Source of the DNA: SIG480 sp045546975 | GTDB lineage: Bacteria; Bacillota; Clostridia; Oscillospirales; JAAYXM01 | DNA: 64,000 nucleotides | Reading direction: 5' to 3' | Assembly (NCBI GenBank): GCA_045546975.1 | Contig: JAZQDV010000006.1 | Location: 1-64,000 of the forward strand | Position numbers and translations under genes: made by a program | The notes under the pieces: generated by a model | The model's database searches: none | Seen by the model: the letters and a program-made list of their open reading frames with translations, nothing else | Told to the model about the DNA's origin: nothing | Shown: one piece after another, positions 7,863 to 15,621 of the stretch | Numbering within the stretch: the stretch's first letter is position 1 | How the letters are laid out: the number at the start of each line of letters is the position of its first letter

Positions 7863-9847
7863 ATTGCATCCACCTCCGCCATGATTTGCTTGTTCATAAA
7901 TCCTTTAAGATCCATAGCGCCTGACATACATGCAACCGTACATGCACCGCAACCCTGGCAAACTGCCTCGTTTACCTGTGCGACACGACGGACACGTGTT
8001 GTGCGGTCGGGCATTCTGAATTCCTTATCTACATAGGTTATTGCTCCGTACGGGCAAACGTTTGCACAAGTGGAGCAGCCGTTACACATAAGCTCGTCTG
8101 AGTGTGCAACACACGGGTTACCTGTAAGCTTATCCTTGCAGAGGAGAGAGATAACCTTTGACGCTGCAGCACCTGCCTGAGCAACTGTTTCAGGGATATC
8201 CTTCGGACCTTGGCATGTACCTGAGAGGAACACACCTGCCGTCGGGCTCTCAACAGGACGGAGCTTCGGGTGAGCTTCTGTGAAGAAGTCATTTGTGTCC
8301 ATACTTGCTGTAAGCATCGTAGCAAGGGGACGAGCGGACTTGTCAGGCTCGATCGCCGCTGCAAGAACAACGAGGTCAGCATCGATGTTGAGCTGCTTTC
8401 CGTCGATGAGGTCGGATGCGCGGACTTTGAGCTTGTTACCCTCCGGCGAAACCTTACCTACCATACCTTTTATATAATGTACTCCGTATTCCTCGACTGC
8501 ACGGCGGTAGAACTCGTCAAAGTTCTTACCCGGTGTACGAACGTCAATATAGAATACGTAAACATCAGTGTCCGGGTATTTGTCGCGGATGAGCATTGCG
8601 TGCTTCGCTGTATACATACAACAAATCTTAGAACAATATTCCTTGCCCTTTTCTGCGCAGGAGTCACAGCGTGAACCGACACACTGTACAAAAACGATGG
8701 TGTGGGGGTGTTCACCGTCTGACGGACGGAGAAGAGTTCCGCCTGTCGGGCCTGCGGCGTTCATTAGACGCTCAAGTTCAAGAGAGGTAATAACGTCTTT
8801 GGACTGGGAATATGCGTATTCGTCAAACTTATCCATAGAAATCGGATTGAAACCTGTTGCAACAACGATGGCACCGTATTTTTCTGTGATAAATTCGTCT
8901 TTTGCGTTATAGTCGATAGCGTTTGCGGTACATACCTTCGAGCAGACACCGCACTTGCCGGTTTTGAGCATTGTGCAAGAGTTCGGGTCAATTGTTGCGA
9001 CCTTCGGTACTGCCTGTGCAAACGGGATATAGATAGCACGTCGGTTGTCCATGTTGAGGTTGAACTCGTTGGGAACCTTCTTCTGCGGACACTTTTCAGT
9101 ACAGAGACCGCAGCCTGTGCAGACGTCCTCTTTTACGTAGCGTGCGCGACGCTTGATAGTTACATCAAAGTTTCCGACAAAGCCGCCGACTTCTGTAACC
9201 TCACTGTATGAGAAAATACGTATTTTCTCGTTTACTGCAACGTCAACCATCTTTGGGGTAAGGATACATGCAGCACAGTCGAGTGTCGGGAAGGTTTTGT
9301 CAAGCTGTGCCATCTTACCGCCGATCGTGGGTTTTGTTTCAACAATGTCGACGGGAAATCCTGCGTCTGCAATGTCAAGAGCAGTCTGGATACCTGCGAT
9401 ACCGCCACCGATAACGAGAGCACGTTTTGTGACTGGGCTCTCACCCGGAGTAAGCGGAGCATTGAGGTTTACCTTTGCAATGGCAGCCTTGCCGAGGATG
9501 ATGGCCTTTTCCGTACCGGTCGGAACATCCTTATGTACCCAGGAGCACTGCTCGCGGATATTTGCAATTTCGACCATATAGGGGTTAAGACCTGCAGCAG
9601 CTGCAGTCTTGCGGAAGGTAGCCTCGTGCATACGGGGAGAACAAGAACAAACGACAATACCTGAGAGCTTATGCTCTGCAATAGCGTCTTTAATCATGTT
9701 CTGACCTGCCTGAGAACACATATATTGATAGTCTGTGGATACAACAACGCCCGGCTCGAATTTAAGAGCTTCAGCAACGGCCTTTACATCAACAGTTCCT
9801 GCAATGTTGGTACCACAGTGGCATACAAACACACCGATTCTTTGCAT
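7853..9847 (-). CDS. hdrA: HdrA, FAD-containing electron-bifurcating subunit
   Basis: This 664-residue full-length bacterial HdrA has an N-terminal segment with CHCG and CSCSP motifs, a thioredoxin-reductase-like FAD domain starting at VIGGGIAGIQ (about residue 147), a 4Fe-4S motif CTGCGLCTEKCP (about 243), a second cysteine cluster KTGKCGVCSKVC (about 300), a CVGSRCDSC region, and two C-terminal ferredoxin clusters (CNGCSTCANVCP near 587, CQGCGACTVAC near 630). HdrA carries the FAD that splits electron pairs in flavin-based bifurcation, with the C-terminal clusters as the likely ferredoxin exit. No in-frame TGA suggests selenocysteine. The ribosome site GGAG lies about 12 nt upstream of the ATG. 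Confidence 0.93.
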   Translation of the reverse strand: MQRIGVFVCHCGTNIAGTVDVKAVAEALKFEPGVVVSTDYQYMCSQAGQNMIKDAIAEHKLSGIVVCSCSPRMHEATFRKTAAAAGLNPYMVEIANIREQCSWVHKDVPTGTEKAIILGKAAIAKVNLNAPLTPGESPVTKRALVIGGGIAGIQTALDIADAGFPVDIVETKPTIGGKMAQLDKTFPTLDCAACILTPKMVDVAVNEKIRIFSYSEVTEVGGFVGNFDVTIKRRARYVKEDVCTGCGLCTEKCPQKKVPNEFNLNMDNRRAIYIPFAQAVPKVATIDPNSCTMLKTGKCGVCSKVCTANAIDYNAKDEFITEKYGAIVVATGFNPISMDKFDEYAYSQSKDVITSLELERLMNAAGPTGGTLLRPSDGEHPHTIVFVQCVGSRCDSCAEKGKEYCSKICCMYTAKHAMLIRDKYPDTDVYVFYIDVRTPGKNFDEFYRRAVEEYGVHYIKGMVGKVSPEGNKLKVRASDLIDGKQLNIDADLVVLAAAIEPDKSARPLATMLTASMDTNDFFTEAHPKLRPVESPTAGVFLSGTCQGPKDIPETVAQAGAAASKVISLLCKDKLTGNPCVAHSDELMCNGCSTCANVCPYGAITYVDKEFRMPDRTTRVRRVAQVNEAVCQGCGACTVACMSGAMDLKGFMNKQIMAEVDAICK

Positions 9848-9865
9848 TTTTCTAGCGCTCCTTTC

Positions 9866-10258
9866 TTATTTGGAATATTTTCTCAAAGCGCTGACAAGTG
9901 CCTGCTGGGGCATTTCATCATCGAGATGAGAAGGAATATCGTCAGAGGATAAATGAGTTTTTCCTTTTTCGCGTATAACCGAAAGACGTACAGCCTCGAT
10001 GAGCTTTGCGGGCTCAACGTTTCTGGGGCAACGGTCAACGCATGCAAAACAGGATAAGCATTTATAAAGAGAGTCTGAGTTCATAAGCGGCTCAATGTCG
10101 CCTGTCTCGACCATATAGACGAACTGATGCGGATGGTATTCCATCTCGTCATAGGAGGGGCAAGTGCCGGAGCATTTTCCGCAACGCATACACTTGCGTG
10201 TGTTGACTCCGCTCATGCGTACTATCTGTTCTTTCAAAAGATCTTTTTTACTGCGCAT
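9866..10258 (-). CDS. hdrC: HdrC, two-cluster iron-sulfur subunit
   Basis: This 130-residue protein has two ferredoxin motifs, CMRCGKCSGTCP and CLSCFACVDRCP, typical of HdrC, which links HdrA to HdrB. I choose the ATG at 10258 over the in-frame ATG at 10264, because the AAAGGAGA site is six bases from the first and touches the second. The gene starts inside the end of hdrB and is the second gene of the operon. Confidence 0.9.
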   Translation of the reverse strand: MRSKKDLLKEQIVRMSGVNTRKCMRCGKCSGTCPSYDEMEYHPHQFVYMVETGDIEPLMNSDSLYKCLSCFACVDRCPRNVEPAKLIEAVRLSVIREKGKTHLSSDDIPSHLDDEMPQQALVSALRKYSK

Positions 10259-11054
10259 CTTCATTCTCCTTTACACCGAGAGCAGTTGCGAGAAGCTCAG
10301 TCAAATAAACAACCGGAACGGGGCTTTCGTTCTTTGTGAGATTGTATTTGCAGAGCGGGCAAGCAGTGACAATCATATCAGCACCGTGGTTTAAGGCGCT
10401 GTTTGCAACTGCATTGCTCTTCTTCTTTGCGCTTTCTGCATCTTCAAGAGCTATATAACCGCCGCAGCATTCGTTTCTTGCGGGGTATATGACGGGCTCT
10501 GCACCGAGAGCACGGATGAAGTCTTCCATAATCTGCGGGTTCTCGACATCGTCAAACTCCATAGCCTTACCGGGACGGAGAAGGAGACAGCCGTAATATG
10601 CGGCGATCTTCTTTCCTGTGAGGGGTTTTTTGACAGCCTCGCGGATTTTGTCAAAGCCTACAACATCGCGAAGAAGCTCGAGATAATGCAAAACTTCTGC
10701 CTCGCCGTGGTATTCGCCGTGATGCTCGCCGTCCTGGGCGAGGTATCTGTTAACTCTGTCAGCAAAAACAGAGTCATTTTTAAGAGCATAGTTTGTCTGC
10801 TTTATCACATTGTGACAAGCAGAGCAAACGGTAACAAGCGGAACACCGTCGTTACGAGAGGTAATAAGTGCGCGTGCAGAAGAAAGCTTTGAAGCTATCT
10901 CGTCGGAGGATGTGACGAAGACACCGCCACAGCACTGCCAATCGGGAAGCTCGGAAAGCTCTATCCCAAGGAGCTCTGCACACTTACGTGCGTAGAAGTC
11001 CAGGTCTTTTGCCTTGTTGCGCAGGGTACAACCCGGGAAATAATTAACCTTCAT
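10248..11054 (-). CDS. hdrB: HdrB, CCG-domain (heterodisulfide/disulfide reductase) subunit
   Basis: This 268-residue protein has both CCG signatures: PGCTLRNKAKD followed by WQCCGG, and ECCGGYIALED followed by CPLCKYN. These bind the noncubane 4Fe-4S clusters that reduce disulfides in methanogen HdrB. The ATG at 11054 is preceded by GGAGG at the right distance; the frame stays open 48 bases further upstream but no ribosome site supports that. First gene of the operon. Bacteria lack CoM-S-S-CoB, so the substrate is unknown; in sulfate reducers a DsrC-type protein is proposed. No dsrC-like gene is visible in this window. Confidence 0.9.
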   Translation of the reverse strand: MKVNYFPGCTLRNKAKDLDFYARKCAELLGIELSELPDWQCCGGVFVTSSDEIASKLSSARALITSRNDGVPLVTVCSACHNVIKQTNYALKNDSVFADRVNRYLAQDGEHHGEYHGEAEVLHYLELLRDVVGFDKIREAVKKPLTGKKIAAYYGCLLLRPGKAMEFDDVENPQIMEDFIRALGAEPVIYPARNECCGGYIALEDAESAKKKSNAVANSALNHGADMIVTACPLCKYNLTKNESPVPVVYLTELLATALGVKENEDAQ

Positions 11055-11092
11055 TTTTTTCCTCCAATTATACATAATCGTAGATAGTACAT

Positions 11093-11121
11093 ATTCTAAC
11101 ATATTTTATATGTAATTTCAA
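11093..11121 (-). promoter_or_regulatory. Promoter of the Hdr-Flx-Frd operon
   Basis: On the minus strand: TTGAAA (11116-11121), 17 bp, TAGAAT (11093-11098), about 40 bp upstream of the hdrB ATG. A TTGACA lies further upstream but at a poorer spacing to any -10. Confidence 0.6.
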
Positions 11122-11181
11122 TATACAAGTTGTCAAAAGTAGAAGAAAATCGACGGGGAATTTCTTACAAAATTGACATAG

Positions 11182-11210
11182 TTGCTATTTTGAAAAAAAT
11201 AGTATATAAT
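11182..11210 (+). promoter_or_regulatory. Promoter of the pqqD-like gene
   Basis: TTGCTA (11182-11187), 17 bp, TATAAT (11205-11210). A TTGACA at 11173 is 26 bp from the same -10 and so is less likely to be used. Confidence 0.65.
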
Positions 11211-11238
11211 ATAAAAAAAGTTAGGGAGGCGGACAGAA

Positions 11239-11505
11239 GTGAAGATAAAAGAAGGATTTGTTTTAAGACATGTTCTTGACGAGGCGATTGTAGTCGCAAG
11301 CGGTGAGGCGAGCAAGAGCTTTCACGGTATGGTTAAATTGAACGATTCGGGTGCAGACATCTGGACCTGGATTTCTGAGGGCTTTTCCGAAGCTGAAATT
11401 GCAAAGAAGCTCGCAGAAAAATATGAGCTTTCAGAAGATAAGGCAAAAGAAGATACAGCGGCAATGATTTGCCAGATGAAGGATAACGGATTTCTTGAAA
11501 TATGA
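11239..11505 (+). CDS. PqqD-family protein
   Basis: This 88-residue protein has the PqqD fold signature: an N-terminal beta strand region, then KLNDSGADIWTWISEGFSEAEIAKKLAEKY and a winged-helix C-terminus ending GFLEI. PqqD proteins bind precursor peptides for radical-SAM and other RiPP enzymes, but many Firmicute members stand in cell-envelope loci without a known peptide. The GTG start at 11239 follows GGGAGGCGG. The stop overlaps the next gene (ATGA). No radical SAM enzyme or obvious precursor peptide is adjacent, so the partner is unknown. Confidence 0.85.
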   Translation: MKIKEGFVLRHVLDEAIVVASGEASKSFHGMVKLNDSGADIWTWISEGFSEAEIAKKLAEKYELSEDKAKEDTAAMICQMKDNGFLEI

Positions 11506-11948
11506 GTGATGTTAAAAGCATAGCCCAACTTCTTTCCGAAGAGGGGAAGTTTGTCGGAACGACGTCGGGAGTCAGTATGGAGCCACTCTTTGCTGACCGT
11601 CGTGACACAATTATCGTCTTGAAAAACGATAAAAGGTTAAAAAAGTACGATGTGCCTTTATACAGACGCGGGGGAGAGTATATTCTTCATCGCGTCATTC
11701 GTGTTTTGCCTGATTCTTACATAATACGCGGTGATAACTGCGAGGAGAAGGAATACGGAATACGCGACGAAGACGTTCTCGGTATCCTGGTTGCTTTTTA
11801 CAGAAAAGATAAGTACTACACGGTTGACAGCAGGCTTTATAAGATATATTCCTTCATGGTTGTCAACACGCACTTTTTGAGGTTTTCCACAAAAAGGTTA
11901 AGGAGAAAAATTGGTAAACTATTGCGAAAGCTTCGCATAAAAAAGTAA
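11502..11948 (+). CDS. S24/S26-type (signal-peptidase-like) peptidase
   Basis: This 148-residue protein has the serine motif GVSMEPLF (serine near residue 24), a strand pair around DTIIVLKND and YDVPLYRRGGEYILHRVIRV, and a GDNCEEKEYGI segment. The position of the general-base lysine of classical leader peptidases is not evident. LHRVI instead fits the Ser-His dyad of the SipW/Sec11 (ER-type) signal peptidases. It lacks an N-terminal membrane anchor; the C-terminus is very basic (KRLRRKIGKLLRKLRIKK), perhaps for membrane association. It is translationally coupled to the PqqD gene. Confidence 0.8.
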   Translation: MSDVKSIAQLLSEEGKFVGTTSGVSMEPLFADRRDTIIVLKNDKRLKKYDVPLYRRGGEYILHRVIRVLPDSYIIRGDNCEEKEYGIRDEDVLGILVAFYRKDKYYTVDSRLYKIYSFMVVNTHFLRFSTKRLRRKIGKLLRKLRIKK

Positions 11949-11957
11949 GGAGAAACT

Positions 11958-12497
11958 ATGGAAACCATAGCACAGATACTTGGAATAATCGCACTTTCCT
12001 TTGCGGTTATCTCATATCAACAAAAAACACACAAGAAGATACTTATATTTCAGCTTCTTGCAAATGCAACATTTTGCATACATTTCATTATGCTCGGCGC
12101 GGTTACGGGCGGTATACTCAACGCAGTTGCGGCAACTCGTGCTCTTGTTTTTGTAAACAAGGGCAAGAAGTGGGCAGAAAACAAAATATGGCTCGTGGTA
12201 TTCTGTGCAGTTTCCATAATCGTAGGAATACTTACGTGGAAGGATTTATACTCAATCCTCCCGATTCTTGGTATGCTTTGCACAACGGCGGCACTTTGGA
12301 TAAAGACCCCCAAGTATGTAAGGCTTGTTTCGTTTCCGAGCTCTCCCTTGTGGCTTGTGTATAATGCGGTGAACAACTCATTTGCCGGCGCAATAACAGA
12401 AATTATAACAATGTGCTCAATTATAATTGCAATAATCAGGCTTGATTTGAATAAAAATACAAAAATCAGGGAAAATGAACGAATAAAACAGAAGTAG
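11958..12497 (+). CDS. YgjV-family inner membrane protein
   Basis: This 179-residue hydrophobic protein has about six membrane segments. It matches the YgjV family by the opening GIIALSFAVISYQQKTHKK, the SSPLWLVYNAVNNSFAGA segment and a conserved acidic helix TEIITMCSIIIAI. Function is unknown. It follows the peptidase gene by 9 bp with an AAGGAG site, so the three genes are likely one transcript. A paralog lies at 54678. Confidence 0.8.
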   Translation: METIAQILGIIALSFAVISYQQKTHKKILIFQLLANATFCIHFIMLGAVTGGILNAVAATRALVFVNKGKKWAENKIWLVVFCAVSIIVGILTWKDLYSILPILGMLCTTAALWIKTPKYVRLVSFPSSPLWLVYNAVNNSFAGAITEIITMCSIIIAIIRLDLNKNTKIRENERIKQK

Positions 12498-12499
12498 TA

Positions 12500-12529
12500 T
12501 TGACAAATGCGCGACGGGTAGTGTATAAT
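12500..12529 (+). promoter_or_regulatory. argCJBDF promoter
   Basis: TTGACA (12500-12505), 18 bp, TATAAT (12524-12529), 62 bp before the argC start. The -10 lies inside the ARG box. Confidence 0.75.
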
Positions 12530-12535
12530 AATTCA
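12522..12535 (+). promoter_or_regulatory. ARG box (ArgR operator) overlapping the argC -10
   Basis: TGTATAATAATTCA fits the ArgR half-site pattern TGnATWWWWATnCA at every defined base. It overlaps the -10 and the presumed start site, the arrangement expected for repression by ArgR-arginine. No argR gene is in the window. Confidence 0.7.
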
Positions 12536-12590
12536 AACACTAAAATCGCGCATTGTTTTCATATAGAGGAAACGGAAAAAGAGGACGGTT

Positions 12591-13514
12591 ATGACAAAGG
12601 TATTTATAGACGGAAGCGCAGGGACAACAGGGCTTAGAATATATGAAAGACTTTCGGCACGCTCGGACATTGAGCTTTTGAAACTTTCTGAGGAACTTCG
12701 CAAAAATGATGACGCAAGACGGGAAATGCTCAATCTTGCGGACATTGTATTTTTATGCCTTCCGGATGCGGCGGCGATTGATGCTGTCGGTATGCTTGAG
12801 AATAAGAATACAGCGGTAATTGATACCTCAACGGCACATAGAACGGATGACGGATGGACCTACGGTTTCCCTGAACTCCGTGACCTTCGGGACAAGATAA
12901 AGACATCAAAGAGAATTGCAAACCCGGGTTGCCATGCCAGTGGTGTTGTGGCACTTCTTTCTCCTCTCCGTGAGGCGGATATAATAGCGCCTGATTTGTC
13001 CCTTTCGTGCTTTTCGCTTACGGGATATTCAGGTGGCGGAAAAAAGATGATAGCCGAGTATGAAGCAGAAAAAAGAGATGTATTGCTGGATGCACCGAGA
13101 ATGTATGCGCTTGGGCAGACGCATAAGCACCTGAAAGAAATTGTAAAGCTTTCGGATTTATCAAAAGCACCTGCTTTTTGTCCGATTGTCGCACCTTTTT
13201 ACAGCGGTATGGAGGTAACAATTCCATTACATAAAAGCGACATTGACGGAAGTATAGAAGATATTAAAAACATTTATAAAAATTACTACAAGAACGGACT
13301 TGTACGCTTCTCGGAAGAAGACAAGGAAAGCGGATTTATGTCTGCCGGAAGCTTTTCGGGGCGTGATGATATGGAGATTTCAGTCTGTGGAAATGAGGAC
13401 AGAATTCTCCTTGTTTCAAGGTTTGATAACCTTGGAAAGGGCGCGTCGGGCGCAGCTATTCAGAATATGAATATTCTGCTTGGCACAGATGAAAAAACAG
13501 GTCTTAATGTATAA
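12591..13514 (+). CDS. argC: N-acetyl-gamma-glutamyl-phosphate reductase, type 2 (short form)
   Basis: It reduces N-acetylglutamyl phosphate to the semialdehyde with NADPH. At 307 residues it matches the less common short ArgC form. The nucleotide-binding start is VFIDGSAGTTGLRIYERL, the catalytic cysteine is Cys114 in NPGCHASG, and LTGYSGGGKKMI is the conserved loop that follows. First gene of a five-gene arginine operon; argJ follows after 15 bp. Confidence 0.93.
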   Translation: MTKVFIDGSAGTTGLRIYERLSARSDIELLKLSEELRKNDDARREMLNLADIVFLCLPDAAAIDAVGMLENKNTAVIDTSTAHRTDDGWTYGFPELRDLRDKIKTSKRIANPGCHASGVVALLSPLREADIIAPDLSLSCFSLTGYSGGGKKMIAEYEAEKRDVLLDAPRMYALGQTHKHLKEIVKLSDLSKAPAFCPIVAPFYSGMEVTIPLHKSDIDGSIEDIKNIYKNYYKNGLVRFSEEDKESGFMSAGSFSGRDDMEISVCGNEDRILLVSRFDNLGKGASGAAIQNMNILLGTDEKTGLNV

Positions 13515-13529
13515 CGGAGGAAGTTTGGA

Positions 13530-14744
13530 ATGAAGATTATTAACGGCGGAGTTTGCGCAGCAAAGGGGTTTTCTGCAAACGGTATCCATTGCGGAATAAG
13601 AAAAAACAGAGATAAGCGCGACCTTTCTCTTATATACAGTGAAAAGAAGGCAACTGCTGCTGCAGTATATACAACAAATCTTGTAAAGGGAGCGCCCCTT
13701 ACAGTTACAAAGAGGAATATTGCAGACGGTTATGCTCAGGCTATTATCTGCAACAGCGGAAATGCGAATACGTGTAACGCTGACGGTATAGAAGTAGCGG
13801 AAAAAATGTGCGAAATCTGTGCTTCTGAGCTCAAGATACCGGCAGCGGACGTTGTTGTTGCATCAACGGGCGTAATCGGTCTTCCGCTTGATGTTACACC
13901 CATTGCAGACGGTATGAAGGAGCTCGCTTCCGGTCTTTCTGTGAACGGCGGTGATTTTGCGGCAGAAGGCATAATGACAACCGATACTGTCAAAAAGGAA
14001 ATAGCGCTTGAGTTTGAGCTTGGCGGCAAGCTTTGTCATATCGGTGGTATTGCAAAGGGAAGCGGGATGATTCATCCCAATATGGCGACAATGCTCGTGT
14101 TCATTACAACCGACGTTGCAATAAGCTCTGCTATGCTTCAGAAGGCACTTTCAAAGGATATAACAAACACATTCAATATGATAAGCGTTGACGGCGATAC
14201 CTCGACAAACGACAACGTCGTTGTTCTTGCAAACGGTATGGCAGAAAATCCTGAAATCACAAATGATAGCAAGGATTTTGATATATTTATGAAAGCACTC
14301 AACACCGTAAACGTGCATCTTTGCCGTATGATAGCGTCAGACGGTGAGGGAGCTACAAAGATGCTCGAATGTAAGGTTTCGGGCGCGAAGGACGACATTA
14401 CCGCAAAAACGGTTGCAAAGAGTGTAATCTGTTCAAGCCTTCTCAAAGCTGCGATGTTCGGCTCAGATGCGAACTGGGGACGTGTGCTCTGTGCCATAGG
14501 ATACAGCGGTGCAAATGTTGATGTAAACCGTGTTGATGTTTCCTTTAAGAGTGTGAAGGGCGAGATTCCTGTCTGCAAAAACGGTGCAGGTGTTGAGTTC
14601 TCTGAAGAAATCGCAAAAGAAATTCTTCTTGAAAAGGAAATTGAAATTCTCGTAGGCCTCGGTGACGGTGAGTATTCCGCAAATGCATGGGGCTGTGACC
14701 TTACTTATGATTATGTAAAGATAAACGGAGATTACAGAAGCTAA
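13530..14744 (+). CDS. argJ: Glutamate N-acetyltransferase / amino-acid acetyltransferase
   Basis: This 404-residue ArgJ of the Ntn-hydrolase fold recycles the acetyl group from N-acetylornithine to glutamate. The autocleavage site is visible in HPNMATMLVF, with Thr187 becoming the N-terminal nucleophile of the beta chain; KGSGMI precedes it. Whether it is also able to use acetyl-CoA (bifunctional form) cannot be read from sequence, but no argA or argE is present in the operon, which fits a cyclic pathway. A GGAGG site lies 8 nt upstream. Confidence 0.93.
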   Translation: MKIINGGVCAAKGFSANGIHCGIRKNRDKRDLSLIYSEKKATAAAVYTTNLVKGAPLTVTKRNIADGYAQAIICNSGNANTCNADGIEVAEKMCEICASELKIPAADVVVASTGVIGLPLDVTPIADGMKELASGLSVNGGDFAAEGIMTTDTVKKEIALEFELGGKLCHIGGIAKGSGMIHPNMATMLVFITTDVAISSAMLQKALSKDITNTFNMISVDGDTSTNDNVVVLANGMAENPEITNDSKDFDIFMKALNTVNVHLCRMIASDGEGATKMLECKVSGAKDDITAKTVAKSVICSSLLKAAMFGSDANWGRVLCAIGYSGANVDVNRVDVSFKSVKGEIPVCKNGAGVEFSEEIAKEILLEKEIEILVGLGDGEYSANAWGCDLTYDYVKINGDYRS

Positions 14745-14756
14745 GGAGAAAAGAAG

Positions 14757-15620
14757 ATGCATAACGATTTTTCAAATGCAGAGCGCGCTGAGGTTTTAAC
14801 TCAGGCGCTTCCGTACATAAAAAGGTATACGGGTAAGGTTGTCGTCGTAAAATACGGCGGAAATGCCATGATTGACGAACACCTCAAGCAGCAGGTTATG
14901 GAAGACATAGTTCTTCTGTGGCTCATCGGCGTGAAAATTGTTCTTGTCCACGGTGGCGGTCCTGAAATCAACGACCTTATGTCAAAACTTGGCAAAAAAC
15001 CTGAGTTCTGTGACGGTCTGCGTGTTACGGATAAGGAAACCGTCGATATTGTTCAGATGGTACTTGCCGGTAAGGTAAACAAAACTCTCGTAACAATGCT
15101 CGAAACAAAAGGCGGTCGCGCTATGGGTGTTTCGGGTATGGACGGTCGTCTTATCGAGGCAAAAATGAAGGACGAGCGTCTTGGATTTGTCGGCTCCATC
15201 ACAAAGATAAACATTCAGCCCGTGCTTGACTTACTTGAAAAGAACTACATTCCTGTAATTTCAACTGTCGGTTGTGACCGCGAAGGAAATACGTACAACA
15301 TCAACGGCGACACTGCAGCTGCATATATTGCAGGTGCGCTTGGTGCTGAGCGTCTTATTATGATGACGGATATTGCAGGTCTTTTGAGAGACAAGGATGA
15401 CCCGTCAACACTCATTCCGGAGCTCACTGTGAAGGAAGCGGAGAAACTTTATGATGAGGGTGTAATCTCTGGTGGAATGATTCCCAAGGTAGACTGCTGT
15501 ATAGAGGCTATCCGCGAGGGAGTAAAGAATGTAATCATAATGGACGGAAGAGTTCCGCACTCAATTCTTATGGAGCTTCTCACAGATGAAGGTGCGGGAA
15601 CAATGGTAACCGGAGGATAA
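14757..15620 (+). CDS. argB: Acetylglutamate kinase
   Basis: This 287-residue amino-acid kinase phosphorylates N-acetylglutamate. It has the KYGGNAM lysine motif, VHGGGPEI, and the NINGDTAAAYIAGAL and DIAGLL segments. An N-terminal helix of about 20 residues precedes the catalytic core, as in the arginine-inhibited hexameric enzymes, so feedback inhibition by arginine is likely (inference). AAGGAG ribosome site. Confidence 0.94.
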   Translation: MHNDFSNAERAEVLTQALPYIKRYTGKVVVVKYGGNAMIDEHLKQQVMEDIVLLWLIGVKIVLVHGGGPEINDLMSKLGKKPEFCDGLRVTDKETVDIVQMVLAGKVNKTLVTMLETKGGRAMGVSGMDGRLIEAKMKDERLGFVGSITKINIQPVLDLLEKNYIPVISTVGCDREGNTYNINGDTAAAYIAGALGAERLIMMTDIAGLLRDKDDPSTLIPELTVKEAEKLYDEGVISGGMIPKVDCCIEAIREGVKNVIIMDGRVPHSILMELLTDEGAGTMVTGG

Positions 15621-15621
15621 A

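Noticed and set aside
12536..12590. Possible T-box leader for the arginine operon
   Set aside because: The leader is too short and lacks the TGGNACCGCG motif; the ARG box explains regulation better.
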